The notes below the pieces were generated by a model. That model was not told the origin of the DNA, made no database searches, and worked only from the letters and a program-made list of their open reading frames with translations. This document shows positions 1 through 5,926 of a stretch of 7,078 nucleotides of DNA, one piece after another. Positions within the stretch are counted from its first letter, which is position 1; each line of letters begins with the position of its first letter. The position numbers and the translations under genes are program-made. Source of the stretch: Bacteroidetes bacterium UBA7688 (lineage in GTDB: Bacteria; Bacteroidota; Bacteroidia; Chitinophagales; Chitinophagaceae); the NCBI GenBank assembly GCA_002482815.1, contig DLGS01000228.1, forward strand, positions 1 through 7,078. The letters are read 5' to 3'.

Positions 1-188
1 CCTTAGTTATATTGCTGGTGTGGGTTTACTATTCTTCTATCATCTTATACCTGGGGGCAGAATTTACCAAAGCTTATGCGGTGCGCTTTGGTGACGAGAT
101 TCACCCCAACGATTATGCTGTAACTACCCGACAGGTAGAAATCGAAACCGGCCACCAGTCGGTTCAGGAAAATGCCGGTAAATCCTAA
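1..188 (+). CDS. YihY/virulence factor BrkB family membrane protein, C-terminal fragment
   Basis: The frame is open from base 3 to the TAA at 186-188 and gives 61 visible residues; the rest lies off the left edge. It begins inside a hydrophobic helix (LVILLVWVYYSSIILYLGAE), followed by FTKAYAVRFG and then a polar tail rich in Glu, Gln and Asn. A last transmembrane helix with a W-x-YYS core running into GAEFTxxYA is the characteristic end of the YihY/BrkB family of polytopic inner-membrane proteins. The molecular function of that family is not firmly established; its early annotation as ribonuclease BN was withdrawn. The polar C-terminal tail of about 35 residues is probably cytoplasmic or disordered (inference). 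The gene converges on fmt and overlaps its 3' end by 4 bases. The assignment rests only on the last helix and its flank. Confidence 0.82.
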   Translation, partial: LVILLVWVYYSSIILYLGAEFTKAYAVRFGDEIHPNDYAVTTRQVEIETGHQSVQENAGKS

Positions 189-1123
189 GCTTTACGGAAT
201 CCCCGTAAAAAGGCTTCGATGTCCATCCTTTTTTTTCCTTCCTGTTGCAGTTCAAGGATATTTACCCAGGCGTCTTTTGCTGCAAAACGCAGGAAAGTTT
301 TATGGTCTGTCGTATAATTGCCTGCATTTAAGTCAGGCTTAGCGGCTGTAACAGATGCCTGAAATACTTTGATATTTTTGCCCTCAAGCTCTGTGAACGC
401 AGCCGGGTAAGGGGAAAGCCCACGGACCAGATTCAGTACATCAATTGCACTTTTATTCCAGTCGATACGCATGTCCTCTTTAAAAATCTTGGGCGCATGC
501 TTCAACTCTTCCGCAATAGAATCCTGCGGAATTTCATTCAGCGTTTGCTGAGATAATCCATAAACTGTTTCAACCAGCAGGGCTGCACCGGCATGCATCA
601 ACTTGTCGTGAACTGTTCCGGCATTATCACCTGGAGTGATGGCTACTTTGTGGCGCAACAATATATTACCCGTATCAATCTCGTGTTTTAATTTAAAAGT
701 GGTTACACCGGTTTCTGTTGCTCCATTAATGATAGCCCAGTTAATCGGCGCTGCACCACGATATTGCGGCAACAAGGACCCATGAACATTGATGGTTCCC
801 ATCGGTGGCATATCCCAAACAGCTACCGGTAACATTCTGAACGCCACTACAATATGCAGGTCAGCATTCAGGTCTTTCAAGGCCTGCAAAAACTCAGGGT
901 TCTTAAGCTTTTCCGGTTGAAGCACAGGAATATGGTTGGCCTCTGCAAATTGTTTTACAGGTGTGCTGTGCATTTGCAATCCCCTGCCCGATGGTTTATC
1001 CGGAGCGGTTACAACGGCCACAACATTCAATCCTGCCTTCACCAATGCAGCAAGGGAAGCTACCGCAAAATCAGGTGTTCCAAAAAAAACAAGTTTAAGC
1101 TCAGGGATTGGTTTGATGTTCAT
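185..1123 (-). CDS. fmt: Methionyl-tRNA formyltransferase
   Basis: Transfers a formyl group from 10-formyl-tetrahydrofolate to the amino group of Met-tRNA(fMet), producing the initiator tRNA for translation; cytoplasmic. The 312-residue protein has the usual family length. The N-terminal Rossmann-type domain opens with LKLVFFGTPDFAV (9-21) and carries the TAPDKPSGRG loop (39-48). The catalytic triad of the formyltransferase fold is present as N112, H114 (NVHGSLLPQYRGAAPI, 112-127) and D150 (EIDTG). The C-terminal OB-like domain with SPYPAAFT follows. The ATG at 1121-1123 is chosen because the conserved start of the domain lies about 10 residues after it, and it sits one base after the scpA stop codon. 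An in-frame ATG at 1168 would add 15 unconserved residues inside scpA. No Shine-Dalgarno is visible, so translation probably depends on coupling to scpA. The stop codon overlaps the converging BrkB-family gene. Confidence 0.97.
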   Translation of the reverse strand: MNIKPIPELKLVFFGTPDFAVASLAALVKAGLNVVAVVTAPDKPSGRGLQMHSTPVKQFAEANHIPVLQPEKLKNPEFLQALKDLNADLHIVVAFRMLPVAVWDMPPMGTINVHGSLLPQYRGAAPINWAIINGATETGVTTFKLKHEIDTGNILLRHKVAITPGDNAGTVHDKLMHAGAALLVETVYGLSQQTLNEIPQDSIAEELKHAPKIFKEDMRIDWNKSAIDVLNLVRGLSPYPAAFTELEGKNIKVFQASVTAAKPDLNAGNYTTDHKTFLRFAAKDAWVNILELQQEGKKRMDIEAFLRGFRKA

Positions 1124-1124
1124 T

Positions 1125-1934
1125 TTAATTGTTGTTTGGCTCTGGTTCAGCTTGCGGAGTTTCTCCATTGTCTTCTACATGCTCGTCATCTTTGTGGGGG
1201 TTCCATTCAATAATAAAATTATTCCGGCCGTTACCGATGAGGATATTGAATTGCTTTTGCTGTATCAGTTCCAACATCGCCAGGAAAGTGAAAATGGCAT
1301 GAATGCGGTTTTCACATTGTGCATACAAAGTTTCAAAGGGCACTTTGATCTGGTCTTTCATCCATTGCAACAGGAATGCACGCTGGCTTTCCAGGCTGTA
1401 ATTATATTTTACCACCACATGCTGTGGTTTATTGTTTCGCTCAGCAAACTTTTTCATCGTCCGCTCGAAAGATGACATCAGCTTGAACAGCGACACAGTC
1501 TGTATTTCTGTTCCTTCGCTATATTCATCACTCAGTGCTTCCAGTTCGGCGCGAATATTTCCCCGTTTTTGGTGTAATTGTCTTTCGGCCTCCATCAATA
1601 CCATTTCTGCTGATGCTTCTTTGTAGCGTTTGTATTCAAGGATTTTATCGACCAGTTCCTGGCGGGGGTCAATCTCATTTCCATGCACATCCACCTCTCT
1701 GCGCGGCAGCAGCATTTTTGCTTTAATCCGCATCAGCGTGGATACAAAAAGGATGAATTCGCTGGCCAGTTCAATATCCAGGATTTCGGTATGGTTGATA
1801 TAAGCAAGAAAATCAGTTGTAAGCTTAAAGATGGGGATGTTATAAATATCCAGCTCATCGCGCTCAATAAAGAACAACAACAAATCGAAGGGGCCTTCGA
1901 ACTGTGGTAATTTTATCTGGTAAGTTTCGGCCAT
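1125..1934 (-). CDS. scpA: Segregation and condensation protein A (kleisin)
   Basis: ScpA is the kleisin subunit of the bacterial SMC-ScpA-ScpB condensin, bridging the SMC heads and helping to compact and segregate the chromosome. The 269-residue product has the family hallmarks. The N-terminal helical part carries the signature FEGPFDLLLFFIERDELDIY (12-31) followed by NIPI, then the helix EFILFVSTLMRIKAKMLLPR (59-78). A charged middle region spans roughly 90-170. The C-terminal winged helix, which contacts the SMC head in characterised homologues, includes IHAIFTFLAMLELIQQKQFN (211-230). The last 20 or so residues (DDEHVEDNGETPQAEPEPNN and a final N) are an acidic, proline-containing, probably disordered tail. 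scpB is not in the window. fmt follows after one base, so the two genes probably share a transcript. The start codon lies only 21 bases after the T-run of an upstream terminator-like hairpin, discussed under findings. Confidence 0.96.
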   Translation of the reverse strand: MAETYQIKLPQFEGPFDLLLFFIERDELDIYNIPIFKLTTDFLAYINHTEILDIELASEFILFVSTLMRIKAKMLLPRREVDVHGNEIDPRQELVDKILEYKRYKEASAEMVLMEAERQLHQKRGNIRAELEALSDEYSEGTEIQTVSLFKLMSSFERTMKKFAERNNKPQHVVVKYNYSLESQRAFLLQWMKDQIKVPFETLYAQCENRIHAIFTFLAMLELIQQKQFNILIGNGRNNFIIEWNPHKDDEHVEDNGETPQAEPEPNNN

Positions 1935-1955
1935 TGCTGTTACTGAAAAAGTCTG

Positions 1956-2002
1956 AAAAAAAATTTGCCGACACGAAATAAGCTATCGGTGCCGGCAAAT
2001 TT
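1956..2002 (-). terminator. Rho-independent terminator after the DUF3078 gene
   Basis: A perfect 10-bp inverted repeat pairs 1961-1970 (AAATTTGCCG) with 1993-2002 (CGGCAAATTT), with a 22-base loop that can pair a little further. Read on the minus strand, the stem runs directly into eight T residues (plus-strand A-run 1956-1963). That polarity fits termination of the gldB-DUF3078 transcript, whose last stop codon is at 2034-2036. The loop is long for a classical terminator, so efficiency may be moderate. It lies only 21 bases before the scpA start codon. Confidence 0.7.
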
Positions 2003-2003
2003 A
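1996..2003 (-). promoter_or_regulatory. Candidate -7 element of a promoter for scpA-fmt
   Basis: On the minus strand these bases read TAAATTTG, an exact match to the Bacteroidota primary-sigma -7 consensus TAnnTTTG. Initiation would be expected near 1989-1991, giving a leader of about 55 bases before scpA. A convincing -33 TTG is not visible at the usual 19-21 base spacing; the closest is TTTA at 2020-2023, with a spacing of 16. The element overlaps the first arm of the terminator. An eight-base match with four fixed positions in A/T-rich DNA could be chance, so this is tentative. Confidence 0.35.
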
Positions 2004-2033
2004 TTTGAAATAAGCTTACTAAACTATTGTGCT

Positions 2034-3071
2034 TTATTTTTTAATCTTTCCTAATTTATATTCTACCCCAAATTGCAGATTCTGACGGATTTGCATCCAA
2101 CCCAGACCTTTGATTGGCTCTGGTTTTTCCTGCACTACGCCCGAAGCGTCGGTGTAGGTGCTGATATAGGGCACTGCATTGTCATAAATCATCACCAGAC
2201 CAAGCGAAACGGTCACATGTTTGGTGAATTTAAAGCTCAACAAATTATCCGAAAGCATGGTGATATTTCCCGGATTGTCTTTGCGAACCACTATACCGTT
2301 TGTATCCTTTACATCTTTTGCGAGGTAATTGCTATATAAATCCAGCCTGGTGCGGAAACTGATTGTTTTGCTGAGATCTACAAAATAGCGGGCAGACATA
2401 TAAGCACCAAACTCGAAGCGACTGGTTTTTCCGTTAGGCACACCAAATGCGCCTTGCGGAGTAAGATTTGTATAGGCTGTGTCAGCGATGGTCAACCTGG
2501 CTGCCAAAGGAGAAACAAACAAACTGAAATGATTGCCTTTACGGTATTCCATACCAGGAGCCAGGGTAAAATAGGCTGGTGAAAAAAGATTCGATGTCGG
2601 TCTTTTTTGCCAATCCGGAATGGCATAATCAAAACCTTTGGTAAACTGGGATTTGAAGTTGAACAATCCTGTGAAATAGAATTCAGAACTGTCCGATGTT
2701 TTCTTTCCGTAACGTGAGGTAAAGTCAATACGGTCATCCGTTTTGCGCGGAACAAAACTATACGAATAAGCATAATTCAATCCATAGTTCAGGTCAAGGT
2801 TATTCGCCCAGACATTTTTTCCTTTCGCATAAGTTGCAAAACCGTTGAAAATTCCATTGACTGTAAAGGAAGCCAATTCACCACCGGCACCCCAATTGTG
2901 CAGCAATCCCTGATTGCCACCCAGATTAAAAACACCGCCGTAGGTCCAATGGCTGGAATCCTGCTGAGCATAATAGGTCAGTGCTGGTTTTGCCTGATCG
3001 GCATCTTTAATAACCTGTGCACCGGCACTAACACTTGAAAACAATAAAATAGCAGCGTACTTTCTTATCAT
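2034..3071 (-). CDS. DUF3078 family protein, probable outer-membrane or periplasmic beta-rich protein
   Basis: The 345-residue product starts with a signal peptide (MIRKYAAILLFSSVSAGAQ, probable cleavage after A18). The mature protein resembles the Bacteroidota-restricted family DUF3078. An early block reads WTYGGVFNLGGNQGLLHNWG (42-61), and alternating aromatic/polar strands continue to the C-terminal FGVEYKLGKIKK. Amphipathic strands such as NHFSLFVSPLAARLTI and HVTVSLGLVMIYDN suggest a beta-barrel anchored in the outer membrane, but that is inference from pattern; no reaction or partner is known to me for this family. The first ATG is used because the signal peptide follows it at once. It lies 17 bases downstream of gldB on the same strand, so the two are probably co-transcribed, and a hairpin terminator follows its stop codon. 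Confidence 0.85.
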   Translation of the reverse strand: MIRKYAAILLFSSVSAGAQVIKDADQAKPALTYYAQQDSSHWTYGGVFNLGGNQGLLHNWGAGGELASFTVNGIFNGFATYAKGKNVWANNLDLNYGLNYAYSYSFVPRKTDDRIDFTSRYGKKTSDSSEFYFTGLFNFKSQFTKGFDYAIPDWQKRPTSNLFSPAYFTLAPGMEYRKGNHFSLFVSPLAARLTIADTAYTNLTPQGAFGVPNGKTSRFEFGAYMSARYFVDLSKTISFRTRLDLYSNYLAKDVKDTNGIVVRKDNPGNITMLSDNLLSFKFTKHVTVSLGLVMIYDNAVPYISTYTDASGVVQEKPEPIKGLGWMQIRQNLQFGVEYKLGKIKK

Positions 3072-3088
3072 AATTTTTAATAAATTTT

Positions 3089-4150
3089 TTATTTTTTTGG
3101 TTTGTATTTGGCTTTACGTAAAAACTGTTCCACATTTTTATCTTCAAAAATCTGCTCAAGCGTCATACCCTGATTTTCTTTCGCATAAGCTTTTACAATT
3201 TGAAGACCAAGCCAGGTGCCGATATTACCAGGACTTTCCGCAGGCATACCGGAAGTATTCGGTCCGTAGATAACAAAACGGCGCATTTTAGCCCAGTTTT
3301 TTTCAAACATCAGATTGTTATCCAGGAAGAAATTATAAATCATCGCTTCGTTTTTGTTGCACCATTCCAATTGTGCTTTGGTATACCCTATCCTGTCTTC
3401 AAGACTTACAAATGGCAGCATTTTTTCAACAAAATATTGTTGCTTTCCTTTTTGAATCATCATTTCCAGCAGGGTTTTATCTTCGTCTTCAAAAGGATGA
3501 AAATCGTTGTAAATTGTATTGAAAACAGAAGGAGCGATAGATTCCCGGCGGAAATTGATGTACATATAATCCGGCTGACCTACAGAGGCATAAAAAGGAT
3601 ATTTTTCACCTAAAAACATATCAAGACCTATTCCCAATACACCCTCGTAACTCACCACACCCCAGTTGCCAAGGCCGGATACAAAATAAACAAGGCGCGG
3701 CGTTTTGAATTGCGGATAATAATGCTGCATATACTGGAAACCTTTGATGAGGTCAGCTTCAACAGCTTCTGTATTGGGATAATGCGTTTTTACGGTATCA
3801 AACAAGTCAACGTAATCCTTATAGGTCAGGAAACTGCGCAAACCTTCGTTGATAGCACGGCTGGTGTCGCTGAAATTGCCGTTGATGTTCAATCCCATCA
3901 GGGTATCCAGATAAAAACTCAGAAAATCAGGATATTGTTTGTTCAGTTCTGCCAGGCCCACCGCCAGCTGGTTGGTGTCCAGTTTTTTCAAATCAAAATC
4001 CAGGCGGCGGCTGTCCATTTTAATTTTAACAGCCGAAACATCCGGTTGCTTTTCTTCTGAACCTTTGCAGGATGCCAATAGTAAAATAAGAACAGAACAG
4101 AAGGCCAATAAGCTTTTCACCGATGTCTTAAAAAAAGGATTTGTTCGCAT
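3089..4150 (-). CDS. gldB: Gliding motility lipoprotein GldB
   Basis: The 353-residue protein has a lipoprotein signal peptide ending in the lipobox L25-A26-S27-C28, so C28 should be lipidated and the protein membrane-anchored. Recognisable GldB blocks are the early DFDLKKLD (51-58), the central GIGLDMFLGEKYP (173-185), the helix LLEMMIQKGKQQYFVEKMLP (227-246), and the C-terminal ESPGNIGTWLGLQIVKAY (305-322). GldB was identified genetically as needed for gliding in Flavobacterium johnsoniae. Its biochemical role is unresolved, and homologues occur widely in Bacteroidota, including non-gliders. No HExxH zinc motif is visible. The ATG at 4148-4150 is preferred over an in-frame one at 4234, because the lipoprotein signal begins here and a TAnnTTTG element lies at 4180-4187, inside the longer frame. 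DUF3078 follows 17 bases downstream. The usual partner gldC is not in the window. Confidence 0.9.
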   Translation of the reverse strand: MRTNPFFKTSVKSLLAFCSVLILLLASCKGSEEKQPDVSAVKIKMDSRRLDFDLKKLDTNQLAVGLAELNKQYPDFLSFYLDTLMGLNINGNFSDTSRAINEGLRSFLTYKDYVDLFDTVKTHYPNTEAVEADLIKGFQYMQHYYPQFKTPRLVYFVSGLGNWGVVSYEGVLGIGLDMFLGEKYPFYASVGQPDYMYINFRRESIAPSVFNTIYNDFHPFEDEDKTLLEMMIQKGKQQYFVEKMLPFVSLEDRIGYTKAQLEWCNKNEAMIYNFFLDNNLMFEKNWAKMRRFVIYGPNTSGMPAESPGNIGTWLGLQIVKAYAKENQGMTLEQIFEDKNVEQFLRKAKYKPKK

Positions 4151-4168
4151 AATTGAGCTGAGATTAAT

Positions 4169-4176
4169 TAGTTTTG
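4169..4176 (+). promoter_or_regulatory. Candidate -7 element for the outer-membrane beta-barrel gene
   Basis: The plus strand reads TAGTTTTG, an exact TAnnTTTG match. Initiation near 4181-4183 would give a leader of about 80 bases before the ATG at 4261. TTTG occurs at 4140-4143, but its spacing of 25 bases is longer than the normal 19-21, so the -33 element is poor. It faces the gldB element at 4180-4187. A weaker possibility closer to the gene is TTTG at 4203-4206 with TACTAAAG at 4223-4230. Confidence 0.3.
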
Positions 4177-4179
4177 TCG

Positions 4180-4187
4180 CAAAAGTA
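4180..4187 (-). promoter_or_regulatory. Candidate -7 element of the gldB promoter
   Basis: On the minus strand these bases read TACTTTTG followed by CGAC, an exact match to the Bacteroidota -7 consensus TAnnTTTG. Initiation would fall near 4173-4175, giving a leader of about 24 bases before the gldB ATG at 4150 and supporting that start over the upstream in-frame ATG. No clear -33 TTG lies at the expected spacing; TTG at 4212-4214 is 24 bases away. Confidence 0.5.
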
Positions 4188-4260
4188 AGTACAACACAAG
4201 AGTTTGTGGTACAATTTTTGGATACTAAAGACATATCAACAAATTAAAACAAGACGATTT

Positions 4261-5034
4261 ATGAAAAGACGATTATTATCAGTATTGGCACTAAGCATCC
4301 TTGCTCTGAATGTAAATGCACAGGATGAAGCAGTTTCCACTTCCGAATCCTCCAGCGAAAAACTGAACAAATTGAGATTTGGTGTTTTTGTAGCACCAAC
4401 TATGAGCTGGATGCGCCCCTCGGCCGCTAAAGACGGCGATCAGACGCAAAAGAATGGTGGTAGTAAAATCGGATTTATGTATGGATTAATGGGTGACTAT
4501 AATTTCACGTCCAATTATGCCATTGCCCTGGGTTTGCAGGTAAACAGCACCGGTGGAAAAATTGAAACCGAAAACCCTAAAGCTGACTATCTGTGGGCAA
4601 ATAAAACGAGTGTGGATTATACGCTTCAATACCTGGAGGTTCCGCTGGCACTCAAACTGAAAACGGATCGCATTGGTAAAGTTTGCTTTTTTGGACAGGC
4701 CGGTTTGACTATTGGTTTTAATATCAGTAAGAAATTTACTTACGAGATTGTACAGGAGCGGAATGCTATGGCAGACACTACTTTTACTACCGGTGAAAAA
4801 GAAAAAATCACCGGCAAAATAACTTCTATCGCACCCATCGTTTTTCAAATGAATGTGGGTGGTGGTATGCAATATTCGATAGGACCTAAGCTGGATGCCT
4901 ATGTTGGATTGTTTTTCAATAATGGTTTTGCACCAAATATTACAGACCCCACTACGTTTGATAAGTTACCTCAATTTAAAGATGGCAACACAAGACTGAA
5001 TAATTTTGCTATTCGCCTTGGTTTCTACTTCTAA
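4261..5034 (+). CDS. Outer-membrane beta-barrel (porin-like) protein
   Basis: The 257-residue protein begins with a clear Sec signal peptide (MKRRLLSVLALSILALNVNA, cleavage before Q21). A short Ser/Glu-rich linker follows, then a beta-barrel of the small Bacteroidota 'outer membrane beta-barrel domain' type. Diagnostic stretches are LRFGVFVAPTMSWM near the start, the strand pair LQYLEVPLALKLKT followed by FFGQAGLTIGFNI, and the terminal strand NNFAIRLGFYF. It ends in an aromatic residue, as is typical for proteins inserted by the Bam machinery. Cargo or ligand cannot be told from the sequence, and this family includes both pores and structural proteins. The start is set by the signal peptide; an in-frame ATG at 4204 would put 19 polar residues in front of it. 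The upstream A-rich sequence has no Shine-Dalgarno. It is divergent from gldB and monocistronic, closed by a terminator 22 bases after the stop. Confidence 0.88.
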   Translation: MKRRLLSVLALSILALNVNAQDEAVSTSESSSEKLNKLRFGVFVAPTMSWMRPSAAKDGDQTQKNGGSKIGFMYGLMGDYNFTSNYAIALGLQVNSTGGKIETENPKADYLWANKTSVDYTLQYLEVPLALKLKTDRIGKVCFFGQAGLTIGFNISKKFTYEIVQERNAMADTTFTTGEKEKITGKITSIAPIVFQMNVGGGMQYSIGPKLDAYVGLFFNNGFAPNITDPTTFDKLPQFKDGNTRLNNFAIRLGFYF

Positions 5035-5055
5035 GGTTTTACAGACTCATTTATC

Positions 5056-5088
5056 AAAAGCCGTTTCAATAGCTGAAACGGCTTTTTT
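5056..5088 (+). terminator. Rho-independent terminator of the beta-barrel gene
   Basis: A perfect 13-bp stem pairs 5056-5068 (AAAAGCCGTTTCA) with 5074-5086 (TGAAACGGCTTTT) around a 5-base loop. A run of six T residues (5083-5088) forms the end of the stem and its tail. It begins 22 bases after the beta-barrel stop codon. Four A residues on the left arm give only a short T-run for the opposite direction. Confidence 0.93.
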
Positions 5089-5199
5089 CATGGCTTAAAA
5101 TAATACAAAGTTTTAGCTTCAGGATATAAAAGCATGCCACCAGACTTATTGTTCCTTTACATCCTGTTTAATCCAAAAACAAAATTTAAAACTTATCTT
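5089..5199. other. Intergenic region before the ferritin-like gene
   Basis: This A/T-rich stretch must hold the promoter and leader of the YciF-type gene, since a terminator lies on its left. I find no exact TAnnTTTG element on the plus strand, and no Shine-Dalgarno before the ATG at 5200 (AAATTTAAAACTTATCTT). An ATG at 5134 is in frame but would add 22 residues unlike the family. Confidence 0.5.
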
Positions 5200-5778
5200 A
5201 TGGCAAGCACAAAAACCGCCCCGAAAAAAGCAGCTTCAAAGCCGGCTTCCAAACAAAACGACAATGGAACGCTGAAAGAACATTCTGCCTTACTGAAATT
5301 ATTTGTTGACGAGATCAAAGATATTTACTGGGCAGAAAAAAATTTGGTAAAAGCATTACCAAAAATGAAAAAAGCCTGTACAACTGCTGCATTGGCAGAA
5401 GCGATCGGCAAACACGTGGAAGAAACTAAAATACATGTGAGCCGCCTCGAAGAAGTTTTTGGATTGCTGGATAAAAAACCGCAAGCGAAAAAATGCGATG
5501 CTATGGAAGGCCTGATCTCAGAAGGAGAAAGCATTGTGGAAGATACGGAAGATGGCACCGCTACAAGAGACGTGGGGATTATCCTGGCTTCGCAAAAAGT
5601 AGAGCATTATGAAATTGCTACCTATGGTGCGCTTGTGCAATTGGCCAAAACACTTGGACTTGAAGATGTAGCCGCTATTTTAGCAGAGACGCTTCAGGAA
5701 GAAAAAACAGCTGACATCTCGCTTACAGAGATAGCCGAAAGCGAAGTGAATTATGAAGCTGCGGCAGAATCAGAATAG
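5200..5778 (+). CDS. YciE/YciF-type ferritin-like protein (DUF892)
   Basis: The 192-residue protein has a Lys/Ala/Ser-rich tail (about residues 2-20: ASTKTAPKKAASKPASKQN) followed by a four-helix ferritin-like domain of the DUF892/YciF family. Recognisable helix segments are LLKLFVDEIKDIYWAEKNLV (31-50) with KALPKM, IGKHVEETKIHVSRLEEVFG (69-88), KVEHYEIATYGALVQLAKTL (133-152), and ETLQEEKTADISLTEIAE (163-180). Carboxylate and histidine residues at the usual helix positions (E46, E75, H79, E135, E138, E168) are candidate di-metal ligands; that assignment is by analogy. The family is linked to stress responses in enterobacteria, and its enzymatic activity is not settled. The start at 5200 is chosen because the family begins there. 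It is monocistronic, flanked by terminators on both sides, and converges on the T9SS cargo gene. Confidence 0.9.
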   Translation: MASTKTAPKKAASKPASKQNDNGTLKEHSALLKLFVDEIKDIYWAEKNLVKALPKMKKACTTAALAEAIGKHVEETKIHVSRLEEVFGLLDKKPQAKKCDAMEGLISEGESIVEDTEDGTATRDVGIILASQKVEHYEIATYGALVQLAKTLGLEDVAAILAETLQEEKTADISLTEIAESEVNYEAAAESE

Positions 5779-5873
5779 ATCGAAAATATCGCTTCCAAAA
5801 AGAAGAACATTTTATTTATAGAACCCCGCTTAAATTCACAATTGATTTTGTTTGTTAGTTGATCGTTGAAAAG

Positions 5874-5910
5874 AAGAAAGAGGCCGGAAAATTTTCCGGC
5901 CTCTTTCTTT
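5874..5910. terminator. Bidirectional terminator (36-bp perfect palindrome)
   Basis: Bases 5874-5909 form a perfect palindrome centred on AAAATTTT (5888-5895), with arms AAGAAAGAGGCCGG and CCGGCCTCTTTCTT. T-rich tracts leave the stem in both directions (CTCTTTCTTT on plus; CTTTCTTCTTTTC on minus). It lies 95 bases after the ferritin-like gene and 17 bases after the stop codon of the minus-strand T9SS cargo gene, so it can terminate both converging transcripts. Confidence 0.9.
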
Positions 5911-5926
5911 AAGTAGTCATTATGGA

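Noticed and set aside
936..1475. Long plus-strand open frame opposite fmt and scpA, with a hydrophobic stretch.
   Set aside because: It lies antisense to two well-conserved genes, crosses their junction, and shows no recognisable family; the hydrophobic run is the complement of conserved coding sequence.
2492..2773. Minus-strand open frame in another phase within the DUF3078 gene.
   Set aside because: It is out of frame with a gene that has a signal peptide and family similarity; the translation is low in pattern and has no start signal.
3200..3613. Plus-strand open frame inside gldB, plus others at 3710-4060 and 3939-4247.
   Set aside because: All are antisense to gldB, which has clear family motifs along its length; none has a recognisable domain or its own start signals.
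4151..4234. N-terminal extension of gldB from the ATG at 4234.
   Set aside because: It would bury the lipoprotein signal peptide behind 28 unconserved residues, and it contains the likely promoter -7 element.
4486..4872. Minus-strand open frame opposite the beta-barrel gene.
   Set aside because: It is antisense to a gene with a clear signal peptide and a beta-barrel end; it contains Phe/His-rich runs typical of the complement of Lys/Glu codons.
5134..5199. N-terminal extension of the ferritin-like protein from the ATG at 5134.
   Set aside because: The added residues (MPPDLLFLYILFNPKTKF...) look like translated leader, and the family-like start MASTKTAPKK follows at 5200.
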